Shown here in pieces: positions 33,249-45,300 of a stretch of 64,000 bases of DNA; position 1 is the first letter of the stretch, and every line of letters begins with the position of its first letter. This DNA comes from Cunninghamia lanceolata. Its lineage: Eukaryota > Streptophyta > Pinopsida > Cupressales > Cupressaceae. Where the stretch lies: positions 2,790,001 through 2,854,000 of the forward strand of contig BSBN01001251.1 in the NCBI GenBank assembly GCA_027924645.1. The letters are read 5' to 3'. The position numbers were made by a program, and so were the translations under genes. Below the pieces are notes generated by a model that was not told where the DNA came from, did no database searches, and was given only the letters and a program-made list of their open reading frames with translations.

Positions 33249-35395
33249 AGCATGGAAAAAATTCTCATGTCCACACTTATAGATTTAAACACTCCCTTCT
33301 CCTCAAGTTAGGAGAAATTGAAGAACTAGTGTAATTGGTCCCTTTCCCAAATGCCCTTAAATGCAAAAGATATTCTAATCTCTCACAACTATAGGAAAAA
33401 GACAGGCAAGAAGAGAAACACTAGAGACTCAAATATCACATGACTTGGCTTCATGAGGGAGATGCCAACACCAAGTATTTTCATCTCAAAGCTCATTAGA
33501 GGTACCAAAGAAATATAATCAAAGAAATTTAGCTTGATAATGAGATATTATCACGAGTCAAAATGGAATCAAAGAAGCTACTCATGATCATTATGAAGTG
33601 CTTTATAAACACATCAATGGAGATCCTACTACATGGGATTACTAAAGATTTTAAAAATTCTCTTTATCAATCTATCACATTAGAGGAACTCAGAGGTTAT
33701 TTTCACCACAACCAAAGAAAAGGCCCCTAGTCCAAATGGTTTCTCTAATTCATTCTATAACCAATTTTTTGATCTTATTACAACCATTCTTCTTCAAATG
33801 GTAGAGGATGTTCAAAAAATGACAAGCTCATTGGTGCCATAAATTCCACCTTTTTGGCCTTAATTCCTAAGGAGAAAATTGTTGTTTTCTTCAATAGATT
33901 CAAACCAATTTCTATTTGTAACTCCTATAAGTTCATAACTAAAATTATTGCTAACAATATCAAGAAGCTATTAGATCTATCATTCTAAGGAACAAGGAGG
34001 ATTTATCCTAGGGAAACAAATCTATGACAATAATGTAATTATCCATGAAGCCTTACATTCCAATAGTAAGGAAGCCAAGAAAAGGGTTGCCATTAAACTT
34101 GACATGGCTAATTTCTTTGATATGGTTAACTTAGTCTTTTTGGCATAGGCTCTTTCGACCTTTAGATTTGCTCTTTTCTTCTTGAAGTGGATTTTTAATT
34201 GTATTTCCAATCCTTGGGTGGCTTCTATCACAAATGGATCTCCTTGCAATTTTTTTAAATCAGCGAGTGGCTTGCACCAGGCTTCACCATTTCCCCTTAT
34301 TTGTACATTATTCTTGATGAAGCTTTAGGTAGGTCATTATCAGAACAAAGAGCCTCAACCATTACAGGAATCAAGGTTGCCAATGGGATTAAAGAAATCA
34401 CCCATGCTCAATTTGTTGATGATATCATTCTCTTGGGGAAAGCCATCAAAAAGCACATAAAAATCTAAGTGTTTTCTCAATAAATTTCGGCTTGCCTTTA
34501 GAGATGTTATCAATGCCAATAAGTGCAAGTTCTAAACCATTAACACTTTCGCTACTAAAAATAGAAGCTTCTCTTAGTTTCTCTAATTTTCTCATGGTGG
34601 TGAAAGTCATTTCCAATACTTAGGTGTCCCATGAGCTTCAAATTAAAAAGTGTTGATTGTTGGCTAAGCATCTTGGAAAAATTATAGTCTCCTTATTTAC
34701 CAACTAATGATCTATCCTGCCCATTCCTCTATTCTCTAGGCTCTTGATAAAAATTTCAAAAAAATTTATAGCAAGGATGTAAAAAATCTTCAAAAAACGT
34801 TTCACTTTGTTGGTTGGAACAAAGTCACTAAAGAAAAGTAGCATGGGGGTTAGGCATAAGATTTGTTGATATTAGGATCTTAGATTTTGGGTAATTGGGT
34901 TTCACCCTTTTAAATATTCCTATGACACTTCAAAAATAGATTCTTGGTTATAAGTATGGTGAAGGCAAGTAAGCTTTCGGTTTTTTGGATAACATTCTTC
35001 AAAATTGAGTGGGAAGGAAAATTCTTGATATGGACACAATTTAATGGTCTTTTTTGATGAGCATCAAAGAGAATAGTCTCTTCTCAAGACAACATTTTCA
35101 AGTATATTCCTAGTTGATCAAAATAGCATTCATAGTTTAATCCCATACAAGGTCAACTCCTCTAGGTGCTAGACAGTTTGGGCTAGTGCTAACTCTTTCC
35201 ACACAAGGGAACATCTAAATCAATCCTTCCATAATGTTTCGAATCTTAGCATCACCCCTAAAATTAAATTATTTCAATGGTTAATCTATCAAAATAAGAT
35301 TCTTACTAGGGAAAATCTCATTAAAAGAGGCATTTTAAGTCCCCACATTTACTTTAGATGCTTCAAATACTATGAAACCTAGTCCAACCACACAC
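33249..35395 (+). pseudogene. LINE 2 ORF2, reverse transcriptase and zinc-binding end
   Basis: Continues the LINE split by copia 2. Phrases in family order: TWLHEGDANTKYFHLKAH (about 33440), FLALIPKEKIVVFFNRFKPI and KFITKIIANNIKKLL (RT fingers), GGFILGKQIYDN and KRVAIKLDMANFFDMVN (about 33990-34130), ITNGSPCNFFKSASGLHQ, then QFVDDIILLGKAI near 34410. The last replaces the FADD box, Ala to Val. FQYLGVP follows. Near 35250 PKIKLFQWLIYQNKILTREN followed by LIKRGI is the RT zinc-binding module. Many frameshifts and stops. It ends at a (CA)n run. Confidence 0.85.
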
Positions 35396-35412
35396 ACGCA
35401 CACACACACACA
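35390..35412. repeat. (CA)n microsatellite
   Basis: CACACACACGCACACACACA-type run at the end of LINE 2. Confidence 0.85.
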
Positions 35413-35562
35413 TAATTTTCTAGAAGAATAATTTTTTTTAAATTAATTAAAAAGTCCATAAAAACCTCCAATACTTGACAAAAGTTTGAGAAGTTGTCAT
35501 TCACCAACATATCACTAAAATTTTGAACAAGAGGAATAGCTCATATGTAATGCAATTCAAAG

Positions 35563-35668
35563 AAAAAGAAAACTATGTACAAAATGGAAAAAAAACCCAT
35601 TTAAGGTTTAAATTAAAAAACCATGTACAAAATGGAAAAAAAACTCATTTAAGGTTTAAATTAATTAA
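35563..35668. repeat. Tandem duplication of about 48 bases
   Basis: Two copies of CATGTACAAAATGGAAAAAA (first copy TATGTAC) plus the following CATTTAAGGTTTAAATTAA. Confidence 0.75.
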
Positions 35669-36160
35669 GTAAATCAAAATTCAACTAAAAATAAAATACA
35701 AGTAATACAATAAATTGCATTGAAAGTACTTCCAATTAACATACCTTTCTATGAATAAAAACAAAAAAAATCACCTTCAATAGCCTTGATGATGAATGTG
35801 TAAGACTCTATAGATGATATACAAGTTCATATCTTGAGAGTGCAGATGCTTTGTTGAACAATACATAAAATGAAAAGAAAAAAGAAAAAAAAATAGAGGA
35901 AACTTGAAAAAAAATGATACAATTATAAACATTCAAAATCTCATTGTTAACTCCTTATATAGATAGAAGATAGGAGATTACGATATAATTACACAAATAA
36001 CTCCTTGTGTAGATACCTCTATCATAATATATAAAATGTCACCACAAGGAATGTATCAATTCCTAATAAATTAAAATTTAATAAATAAACCTAGTTATTA
36101 AATAGTTGTAAATAATTCTTTAAACTAAGCAATAAATGAAATAAGCCACTAAGAGCTAAT
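35669..36160. other. AT-rich spacer
   Basis: No coding frame or element boundary recognised. Confidence 0.4.
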
Positions 36161-36164
36161 TAGT

Positions 36165-36235
36165 GTATGCTGAATTAATAGGGAGGTGCAGACAGTTGAG
36201 CTGTTGAAAATTCAACAGGGACAATGGTGGCAAGT
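36165..36235 (+). repeat. tRNA-like segment, possible SINE head
   Basis: A stem-like GTTGAAAATTCAAC at about 36202-36215, with AGTTGAGCTGTTG before it and AAGTTCAAGCCCC after it. AGTTCAAGCCC fits the pol III B-box RGTTCRANNCC. The segment resembles a tRNA with a poor acceptor stem, so a SINE is more likely than a tRNA gene. Confidence 0.35.
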
Positions 36236-37114
36236 TCAAGCCCCAATTTAAAAAGACGACCTTTACAGTAGAAAGAGACCACAACGCAATTCCCTTAAAA
36301 ATTCTGACTGGAAGATACCAGCAAACATGTATCCATGATACCCAACTAAGAGAAAACGATATATCTTTCAAACACCCAATATATCAAATTACCAAAGTCA
36401 TTTATAAATGCACAAAAGGACCATGCAAATATATTCTTATAACAGAAGTACATTGTGTTCAATGCATCTTCTTTTCAGAAAACCTAATTTTTATAGAGCT
36501 ATGCAGTCATAATACTAGCCTGACCAGATTTATAGTAACAATTTCGTTCTTTTCATCATCAGAAGTTAGAACCAAGATACTTATTTTTACACTGGAAATC
36601 ATATTAATGGTGGCCCAAAAAACACACGGTTCGAGTGTTAGTTGGGCTGTACATGCTTTTCCTTGTCAATGTTGGTAGATCACTCCCACTTGAGAAGACT
36701 TTTTAGAAAGAAAATTTTGCCTGAATAAAAATAGCAATTTATAAGGACGATAACGACTGAAATTAAGAAGACACTGGGATTTTATTTTTTATCACAATCA
36801 TTGATGATGATAAGGAATTCATCTTCATGGATAATCGGATAGCATAGGATATACCTGACACTATTGAAATATGCTAACAGATTTTGCTGATACATGTGTG
36901 ATTATGTAATCATAAACAGAATTCGTGAAAACTTGACGTAATAAAAAATATTATTAACCAAGTCTGCAATGTCACATCTAATTTTCTAAACGTGAAGGAA
37001 AGATTCTTGGCAGCAAAAGTGAGGCTGATTTAAAATAGCAAATAGATATTAGTTTATTTGGTCTAATTGCAATTAGACCCTTCTGAAAGAAACAAAATAT
37101 GAGCAGAATTGATG
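36236..37114. other. Spacer downstream of the iminopeptidase exon
   Basis: No frame recognised. GGTTCGAGTGTT near 36631 is a lone B-box-like sequence. It lies 3' of the minus-strand exon and may include its 3' UTR. Confidence 0.35.
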
Positions 37115-37309
37115 TCAAAAGATGGGTTTCTTTCCTTTCAACATTCCCATTAAGTAATCAAAAACTTGGCTCCCACTGTCGCGAAGGCCAGAATGCATAT
37201 ACTCATTCGTTACCCAAAGTCTAATACCAGCAATCTGTGCGGCTGTAGCTTCAGCAATACAGAAGTTAACATACATATCTTCATAATACACGGCTGCTGC
37301 AACAGGAAC
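37115..37309 (-). CDS. Last exon of a proline iminopeptidase-like alpha/beta-hydrolase
   Basis: Minus-strand exon of 64 codons plus stop, opening directly after an intron acceptor (GTGCAG|GTT). It reads VPVAAAVYYEDMYVNF, then QIAGIRLWVTNEYMHSGLRD and FDYLMGMLKGKKPIF. The segment matches the C-terminus of S33-family prolyl aminopeptidases, including the HSGLR phrase where the catalytic His of the triad is expected. These enzymes cleave N-terminal proline from peptides. The frame is clean, unlike nearly everything else here. The upstream exons should lie at higher coordinates, but I could not find them. It is either the 3' end of a long-intron gene or a transposed fragment. Confidence 0.7.
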   Translation of the reverse strand, partial: VPVAAAVYYEDMYVNFCIAEATAAQIAGIRLWVTNEYMHSGLRDSGSQVFDYLMGMLKGKKPIF

Positions 37310-37894
37310 CTGCACAGCATTGAAGCAGGTTTTTCCTGAGAATCTCTTCATGCAATGATGCATTATCTGCTCACCCAGTTCTAAATTTCTTGTCAAAATT
37401 AGCAATAAAACAACACTGACATTAACTTTAGTACCCATATTCTTATCCAAATGATTATGAAGCCTCGACCTAAAATATACACCTCATCCAAAGTTTCATG
37501 ACATTTAAACTTGTTGACACTCTAGTTCTCTTTTAACTGTTTTTTTTTTTATGTTGTTGAAGTTCAATATTTTCACCTTATCCATGTATCCAAAAATTGA
37601 ACATCTTTACTTTTTAGGCTTATATTGCCCTTCTAATACATGGAGTCTGGACGATAAATTTATAATGTGGCAGGCTATATGATGTGTACCACTTAACTTG
37701 AGCATAGGCACTAAATGTAACCCACATGATATTTTTGGACGTGTGCCTTTGAACTGATGTAACATTGGATCATAAACATTATCACAGTCGGTTGTGGTAA
37801 TCCACTTATTGAGAGTGTTTACAGCATGCTAAGACCTCATAAATGTCGGTTTGTTTCAGGGACAAAAAGTCCGTGTTCCACACGAAAGTCCAGG
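37310..37894. other. Intron or spacer upstream of the iminopeptidase exon
   Basis: If the gene is intact this is its last intron. No penultimate exon recognised. The minus-strand frame continues open into it (to 37450) but is not protein-like there. Confidence 0.35.
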
Positions 37895-38575
37895 TCATGT
37901 GCCCAAGGACTTGGGGAGGAGACATCCCCTTTTTTAAGTCTGGACAGTCTGTTCCATTTGGTGTGCATAAAAAATTTTAAAAAGTTATTTTTTAAAGAAA
38001 AAAAATACCAAAAAGATAAAGGGGAGGATCATCATTGCAAATTCAGAATATTTTACTTCTTGAAATTTCAGTTGCTTTTAGTTTGTTTAAGTTATTTTAA
38101 TTGCCATACCCCCGCCATCTCCAAAACTAAAGAAATTTATTGCCGTCCCTCTGAAACTGCATCCCCACATCCCCCTTTCACCTGTGCTAAACTCAGACAA
38201 AAACAGCTTAAAGAGATATCCAAAGTGAAATATTATTATCAATGTTTCTCCGAGTTTCTCAGACGGGTGACAAGGGGAGGTAGGGGGATGCAATTTCAAG
38301 GATGCAGGGGGGGGTCCAGGGACGACAAAAAAATCCCCCCGATTTGGGAACGGCAAGGTGTTGGCTATTAAAATAATTTAAACTAAAAGCAACTGAAGTT
38401 TTAATCAGTAAATACAATATGCTAAATTTGCAATGACCCCTTAAGCTTTTTAGGGGTGTTTAACATTTATTTTCCTTAAAAAGTTGCCTTTTTTATTTTT
38501 ATATACCAAATGAAGCAGGCTGTCAGGTACTTAAACAAAGGGGACGTCCCCTCCAAGTCCCCAAGTTCCCGGGAG
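37895..38575. mobile_element. Foldback element with long inverted repeats
   Basis: The left arm starts near GGACTTGG (37907) and runs through GACATCCCC, then TTTAAGT and CCATTTGGT. It is mirrored on the right arm (about 38375-38560) as ACCAAATGAAGCAGG, then ACTTAAACAAAGGGGACG and CCAAGTCC. Inner arms also pair (GCATCCCC and the GTCCCT phrase at about 38145-38172, against 38262-38320). The core between arms is about 100 bases. GGGGACGTCCCC is itself a palindrome. There is no transposase, so it is a non-autonomous foldback or MITE-like element. Confidence 0.7.
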
Positions 38576-38885
38576 TGATTGGACCCCAGGGAGTAGGTCA
38601 ATCTCATACAAAGTTAAAGAACAACAAATCCTTGTGCACTATGGTTTGTGATACTGCAAGAAGAAACACGTATTTGGTAAATGAGGTTGTGATTAGAAAT
38701 ATGATATGCAATGTGTGCAGCATGTTTGACAGCACATTAATGAAATGTATGATGTAGACGGCTGCCAAATGGTTGTAGAAAGCATCAAGTTAAAAGGATT
38801 TTAGTGTTGTTTCAATAGCATAGAACTTGGGAACAACATATAAAAAAAAATTGCACTGATGAACCATGCAGTGAAATATCCATGT
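38576..38885. other. Spacer
   Basis: A 60-codon frame begins near 38575 but resembles nothing known. No repeat recognised. Confidence 0.35.
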
Positions 38886-40428
38886 TGTGATGTCCCCTTT
38901 CCAAATGTGCCCTAGAATTATGATTACGACAACTTAGGGTTAGGGTTACCACCTTTCAATATAATTATTTCTTTGAATAATGTAATTCCAAATTGGAATC
39001 CTGCAATCAATAACAACATATACAAAATACATATATTCATCTATAATCATTAGGGTTAGTTGCATCATGATTATAATCAATAATAATGAACAAGAATATA
39101 ATGTTATTTGTGCGTGCATATATTCAAATGTATTTCCACATACTTTAACATACTTATACGTGTCTTATGCCTCATGATATACTTTGGGAATGGCGAATGT
39201 CGAGCTCGGTCCTTAATCTAACCTAATCATCAACCCTAGCGGAGGGGAAAACATTATGTTAAGGCATTGGATATTCTCCACTGCCGTAGGCCCAAGGGTT
39301 TCATGAACGCCCATCAATACCACCACTTGGCCCTAAGGTGTCGTGAATGCCCGTCAATACCACCATTTGGGAGTCACCTACCGTGTGAGACATTTAATAC
39401 AAAACCGCCCTTCCCTAACAACCCAAACGTCCTCATAGGGGCAATAGGCAAAGATTCCTCATAAGGGCAATAGGCAAAGATTAAAGACGCAGCAAGACAC
39501 GCTCATCCCTCGTATATCATGAGTAAAACTAAGTATAACTATCTAAAGTATAGATAACATATAGGTTAGAAATATCATACCAATGAGTGATCCTTTGGAT
39601 CACCAAGATAATGATTACCTTGATTTCTCACAAGGCTGCTACAAGATTCAGAATTCCTTTTATGCAAGGCTGTTCCTTCAATAGGAACTAAATTGATTGA
39701 TAATGTTCCACCATTGTAGATGGATATGAGTATGGCATATTGCTGCCTCTAATATATTTGAATTTGCTTTATATATATATATATATGACTGCCTTCTTAG
39801 ACTGCTGAAATCACTGCTGGGGGAGTGATGTTCAATGCTTGATTATTGATGGAATGATCGATGCCTTATGCTGTTCACCGATCTCATCTTTATGCATCTT
39901 GAAAGGTGCCTTTTCATCTATCGGTTGCCTCCTTTCAAGGAGATCGCCACTTCACAAGGAGATGTCACCTTTAGTTTAACTTAAATCTCCCTTAAATTAT
40001 CATCACTACTTATGACATTGTAATCGCTGCTTGTTAGGAATATTCATTGTTGCCAATTATGGGATTGCTCATCTTGATAAGACTGTCTTATATGCTCATC
40101 GCTCCTTTGTGAATTGCTTATGTAGTTTGCAATATATATCTTATTCTAATATTTATATTGATAATTATAGTTTATATTATATAATAATAATAATAATAAT
40201 ATTTAATATTTATATTGATAATTATATTTGTTATTTATATTTACTTTTATATAATAATATATTCAATTATTTAAATAAATATATATTATATTAGAATATT
40301 TAAAATATTTAGTTTATAATATTTGATTTATAAAATTTAATATGGATTTTAATGTCATTAATATCTTTAATTTGAATGAATAATACATAATCGATTCAAT
40401 TATAAATTACTAATATAGTGACATGACA
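38886..40428 (+). mobile_element. LTR A of the TGTAATGTCCC family
   Basis: Starts TGTGATGTCCCC, ends GTGACATGACA, about 1,543 bases. It shares with LTRs B, C and D the phrases CTCATGATATAC, CTAATCTAACCTAATC (not in all copies) and GGCCCAAGGGTTTCA. Flanking pentamers CATGT and AATGT agree at four of five bases, which allows a solo LTR. But TGGTATAAGAGC lies 20 bases to the right and gag-like sequence follows, which allows a 5' LTR. Confidence 0.7.
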
Positions 40429-40448
40429 AATGTCAATTACATATTAGA

Positions 40449-40460
40449 TGGTATAAGAGC
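40449..40460 (+). promoter_or_regulatory. tRNA-Met-type primer-binding site
   Basis: TGGTATAAGAGC, one change from TGGTATCAGAGC. It is unusually far (20 bases) from LTR A. Confidence 0.5.
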
Positions 40461-40559
40461 AAGTTTTCTTGGTGCCTTGAAAGGGTTTATTAACACATTT
40501 TATATGTGTGTATTTGCTTTCATATTGTTCATTGACTAGCAAGTGGAAGAATTTTGATT

Positions 40560-41640
40560 GCATGGTTCAACCTTGAGCAAATCTTTGAAGAGAAAAGGGT
40601 TTCAAGAGCTTGATGAGAGAAACTAGCAAATTCAAATGGAAAACAGAGAATTGACAGCAATGTTGCGACACTTGCAACTCTTGAAAAGCCATGGGGATTT
40701 TCTCATGGGCATCATTAAGGAGTTGCAACAAGAGTTATAAATGAAAGAAGAGCGGTTGGCAAAGTTTCAAGATGATGGTGAAGGATTGAAGAGGAGAGAA
40801 GATTCTCCTGAACCAAGGAAACCATCCTCTACAAAGATGCAAAAACCATGATTGAGGTATGTTGGTGGAAAAGAAGTTGGAGAATACTCTAAAATAGTTG
40901 AGACGAGAAAAGATTGCAAAGATGAAAAGCCCAAGCCACTAGCTCAACAAAAACAGCCCATGCAAGGTAATGGAATCATTCTTTTTTGTCAAAATTAATG
41001 AGAAATTGAAATCTCTTGATAATGAGCTGATTTCTAAGAGAGGAAGGTAGCATTGCACTACCCCAAAGGTCCAAAGAAGAGTCTCCAAAAGAAGAACAGA
41101 AACTCCATGAAGAAGGGCATTACACAACATCACTTCATGATTACATGAGTGACTGAAAGTTGAATGCAAGAAGGGGTAATCCTTCCAGTAAAGGAAAAAA
41201 CAACAAAGAAGAATACAAAGCATCTTCAACAGTGAACATCCCAAGGGAGGAGGTAGAACATTATGAGTTCATCAAGCTTGTACAAGTAAGCATAAAGGCA
41301 TCCCAAGAAAGTATGCAAGAGACAGGTCTTTTATTGTGGGCTTCAAATGTAGAAATAGAAGTTGTGTAGTCCAAGAATGTTGACATACATATCCATGTTC
41401 ATTTTGTCAAATGAGTAACCATTGTTTGGTCATGTGTTGGAAAAAGCAGTCCATCACCAAGAAGCCTAGGTACTTGAAGGAAAATTGTATAAGAAGAGGT
41501 CAAGGTATAAGAAGCAAGAAGGATGCACATTTTACAAACCTCTCCAAATCATTGAAGAGAAGGGCAAGAAGCAAATGTTGCCAAAGAGATGGGCAAAAAT
41601 TATTGCAACGTGAGTGGCATTGACATGTAAAATGTTAGAA
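40560..41640 (+). pseudogene. Degenerate retroelement gag with CCHC knuckle
   Basis: Frame fragments with stops: MENRELTAMLRHLQLLKSHG followed by DFLMGIIKELQQEL (about 40634-40740), then charged coiled-coil-like sequence. At about 41394-41435 CSFCQMSNHCLVMC is a full CCHC zinc knuckle. Upstream lies LTR A with a primer site. No protease, RT or integrase follows before LTR B at 42841, so this looks like a gag-only non-autonomous element. It could equally be an internally deleted copy. Confidence 0.5.
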
Positions 41641-42138
41641 ACTTCATCCACAACTTGATCCAAATAATTACAAAGGGCATTCCAAAATAGAAGAGGCGTC
41701 TACAAGCAAGAAAGAGGAAGTTATTCAAGCACCTACTATTCAAGAGGTAACAAATAAAGAAGATATCCAAAGTGAAATACAATTACATATTTGAATTCCT
41801 CTCAAAAAGTTGTGGACTTTAAAAAAACAACACTGATTTCAAATTTGTATGTAAAAGTTATGGCCTCCACAAGTTGATAGAATTGTGAATCAGCTAAGTG
41901 GCAGTTTCGTTCCTATAACTGCCAGTTTCATAACTGCTAGGATGGTTTGTGACTGTTTAAAGCAGAAATTTTGCAAAAGTGACAGCTTCACAACCATTGG
42001 TTCAATAAGCAGCAATTGTGACCTATGGTCAGGGAAGTTTCATTCCGATGTAACGTTCAGGAAGAGGAAGCAAATTGGAGACATTTTTGTCTTCATATTC
42101 CAAACTCTTGGGCTTCTTGTTTGAACCTAATGCATGTA
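41641..42138. other. Spacer within the gag-only internal region
   Basis: Stop-rich in all frames and not recognised. Confidence 0.35.
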
Positions 42139-42834
42139 GAAAGTTTGCCAAAGACATCAAGGATATTAGAGAAGGCAATTGAATGTCTAATGAAACCTAC
42201 ATTTACAAAAGCAACTCGTGAATGTTCAGAAACATGGTGAAGATTGAATTGTGAAGACTACATGACCAAGGTGAAGAATCTTAATCAAGTTTGTTGAGAA
42301 AATAAGTAATCCATAATAGATTGCAGAGCATTTTTTAGTGTTAGAATGCTATTGAAGAATGTCAGTGTCCTTGAAGGCCTTAAGAAGGCAGTAGGCTTGT
42401 AAAACCGGAAAGCTTTCGCACATCAGGTTTCTCCAGTATAACATCTTGTGTTATCTCTCTTTCGTTGATGCGTTTGATTCCTTTGTTGGAATTTTTTGTT
42501 TTTGTTTTTTGCAAATAATTCACCATCTCAAACACTGAGGAAGTTTGCCAGACATCAAAGATATTAGATAAGGCAATTGATGCCTAATGAAGCCAATGCT
42601 TACAAAAGCAACTCATATAATATGCTCAGAAACATGGTGAAGATTGAATTGTGAAGACCACACAACCAAGGTGAAGAATGTTAAACAAGTTTGTTGAGAA
42701 AGCAAGTAATCCATAATATAGATTGCAGAGCATTTTTAAGTGTTAGAATGCTATTGAAGAATGTTAGTGTCGTTGAAGGCCTTATGAAGGCAGTAAGCTT
42801 GTAAAACTAGAAAGCTTTCTCACATTGGGTTTCT
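42139..42834. repeat. Direct duplication, two copies of about 295 bases
   Basis: 42139-42433 and 42539-42834 align along their length: AAGTTTGCCA, then GAAACATGGTGAAGATTGAA, GATTGCAGAGCATTTTT and GTTAGAATGCTATTGAAGAA, ending with the AAGCTTTC stretch just before GGTTTCT. A unique 105-base spacer lies between. LTR B starts right after the second copy. Confidence 0.8.
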
Positions 42835-42840
42835 GCGTAA

Positions 42841-43330
42841 TGTAATGTCCCCTTTTCGAAAGTTCTAAATTTCACCTTGCACACAAATATATCTTCTTTA
42901 AGAGAACATTAGTAATTAATAGATCAATAATGAGATCAAAATACAATAATTAGGGTTAGTATCAACATTAACATAATTAATAATAATGAACAATTACATA
43001 TATTCAATGCATATTTTCTCATTCTTTACCATATTGAGGCCTCATGATATACTTCGGGTATGATGACTATCGTGCATGGTCGCTAATCTAACCTAATCGT
43101 TTATCCTAATGGAAACGGGGAATCTATTTGTTAAGGCGCTGAATAACAAGCTCCACTACCATAGGCCCAAGGGTTTCATTGCTACACCCGGCAATTCTTC
43201 ACCACTTGGCTCAAAGGTTTCAAACAATCATATTATGATGATCTTTGACACCGTTTGAAACAATGTTAATGAGTATACATGGTATATGCGCATGACTATA
43301 GCGCAGCCTTGAGACCAATATAAATATTAA
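42841..43330 (+). mobile_element. LTR B of the TGTAATGTCCC family, 5' part
   Basis: Starts TGTAATGTCCCCTTTTCG and follows LTR A through GCCTCATGATATACTTCGGG, CTAATCTAACCTAATC and GGCCCAAGGGTTTCA. Homology fades after about 43250-43330 and no CATGACA end is found, so it is truncated or interrupted. Confidence 0.65.
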
Positions 43331-43924
43331 TGCATAGCATATATTACTATGATTTAGGCGCTGGAAATAAAGCGCATACCTTTATATTTGTTATGGGAAT
43401 TAAAACACAAAAAGTGCCAAACAATATAATTAATGGCAGCGCTGATATAAAGTGTTGTAACTGTTTCCAACGTGCATATTCTTTGACCATTTCTAAGCAA
43501 ACTGCCTGCAAGAGAATAGGGGGGCGTGGTTGATTGAGTGGCGCCATGTTTGAGCAAATACAAACCCGTTAGGAGTCCTATATCCGATCTGTCATTTCAT
43601 TCCTCAGTTTACTTCTTGCTGTCCATTATGTGTGCATTGTGCAGCGGTTTGTGTCTGCCACTTTGCATTCTTTTTACTAAGTCAAAGTATGAGGAGTGGT
43701 GGCGAATATGGCAGCTAGTTTGTAGCCATAGCTTGCTCAAATTTCTGTATATATAGAGGAGCTTCCTCATTCTTTCTACACATACAATTTCCATCAAGTG
43801 GCTTATGTCATTCTGTTATTATTTTCTGAGTCTTCTAGTTGTTTGTGCATTGCATTTTTGGGTCTTGAGTTGAGGAAAATTAGTAAGCAGAGAGAGGGAT
43901 TTGAGTGGTTTTGGAGGAGATATT
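43331..43924 (+). other. Unassigned segment with TATA-like promoter
   Basis: TGTATATATAGAGGA near 43747 followed by a C/T-rich start region looks like an LTR or gene promoter. I cannot assign an element. LTR C begins immediately after. Confidence 0.35.
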
Positions 43925-45268
43925 TGTAATGTCCCCTTCTAATAAGCCGAAATTTTTCTCAACCTTACACAATTTCGACTTAGTAAAAGAGAACATTAGT
44001 ATTCGATTCATCTTTTATTTCAATATAAATTCATTAAGACTTTCACATATTAGATTATATTCACATTAAGTTCATATATTTGTTTCGTCATCATGCATTA
44101 AGACATTTTCAATTTATAAGCACATTCACATTATTCATTGTTATCATTGGTTCGTGATATGACTTGTGAGGGAATTATGGTAGACTCTTGCGTTAACCAG
44201 CTCTAGATCACCAAGTATGATTTCATTAAGGAAATAGTTCCATCTCTTACGGAGGCCCAAAGGTTTCACTCACACACGGAGTCCCTCACCATTTGGCTCG
44301 TGGGATTTCACTCACACACGGAGTACCTCATCCAGACGAGAGTCACCATCCGTAGAGCAACTCTTCCGAGTTCTCCTAGGCCCAAGGATTTCACCCACAC
44401 ATGGGGTTCTTCATCACTTGGTCGAGGGACTTACATCCAGTCGAAAGATACCTAGGCTAAAATAAACTATTTCAACTACGTCATACCTTAGAGGTGATAG
44501 AGGGGTTAAAGGGAGAGTCTGAGTCAGCTCCAAGCATACCACCAACTTATCTTTTTATTTGATTTAATAAATATCATAATTGTTCTTATTGGCATTTAAC
44601 ACAAGATGCCTTATATTAATATTGATCATATATCATTACATTTATTCATTATATTAGTTTATGCACATTCATAGTTTTGTCTAAGTTAAGTGCATTTATT
44701 TATATTAACATCATAATTATATCAATTAACTTGACAGTCCATTTATATTCATATTATTTTTCTACAACATTTATATTGCCTAACCTATTAATAAGGAAAG
44801 TGCACGTACCTCTTTATGCTACTTGTCTTGTTGAATCTGCTCACTGGATTCTATTCTCTTTTGCATATTCTTTTGTTGAATCTGCTCACTGGATTCTATT
44901 CTCTTTTGCATATTCTTTAATATTTATATATTATAATATTTGTTATAATATTAATAATATCTCTGCTGTTTAGACGATCTGTAGGTACCTTTTTGGATGC
45001 GGTAGATATTTATTCTCTTCCTTCCTTTTTCTAGTCATTTTCCCTTTTGTTAAAGGGGCCAGTTAATATTTATAAGTTTGAAGGGATGCAATTTACCACC
45101 CGTCACCACCCTTAATAAATTAATATTATTAAACTTTGATGATACTCGATATTTGTTTGTATTAGTTAAGCACTCCTTATTATGAGATCGACATCTTCTC
45201 AAGAGGCTCAATTCCATATATGAATGCCCTTATATTATGCAATGAATAAATATATATTTACTATTATA

Positions 45269-45300
<32 letters not shown>

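Noticed and set aside
36620..36660. tRNA gene suggested by GGTTCGAGTGTT
   Set aside because: No A-box at the right distance and no cloverleaf can be drawn by eye.
37826..38371. 181-codon + frame
   Set aside because: It is the read-through of the foldback element arms; the sequence is explained by inverted repeats, not coding.
40178..45300. (TAA)n and (TTA)n runs as separate mobile features
   Set aside because: They are simple microsatellites inside LTRs A and C.
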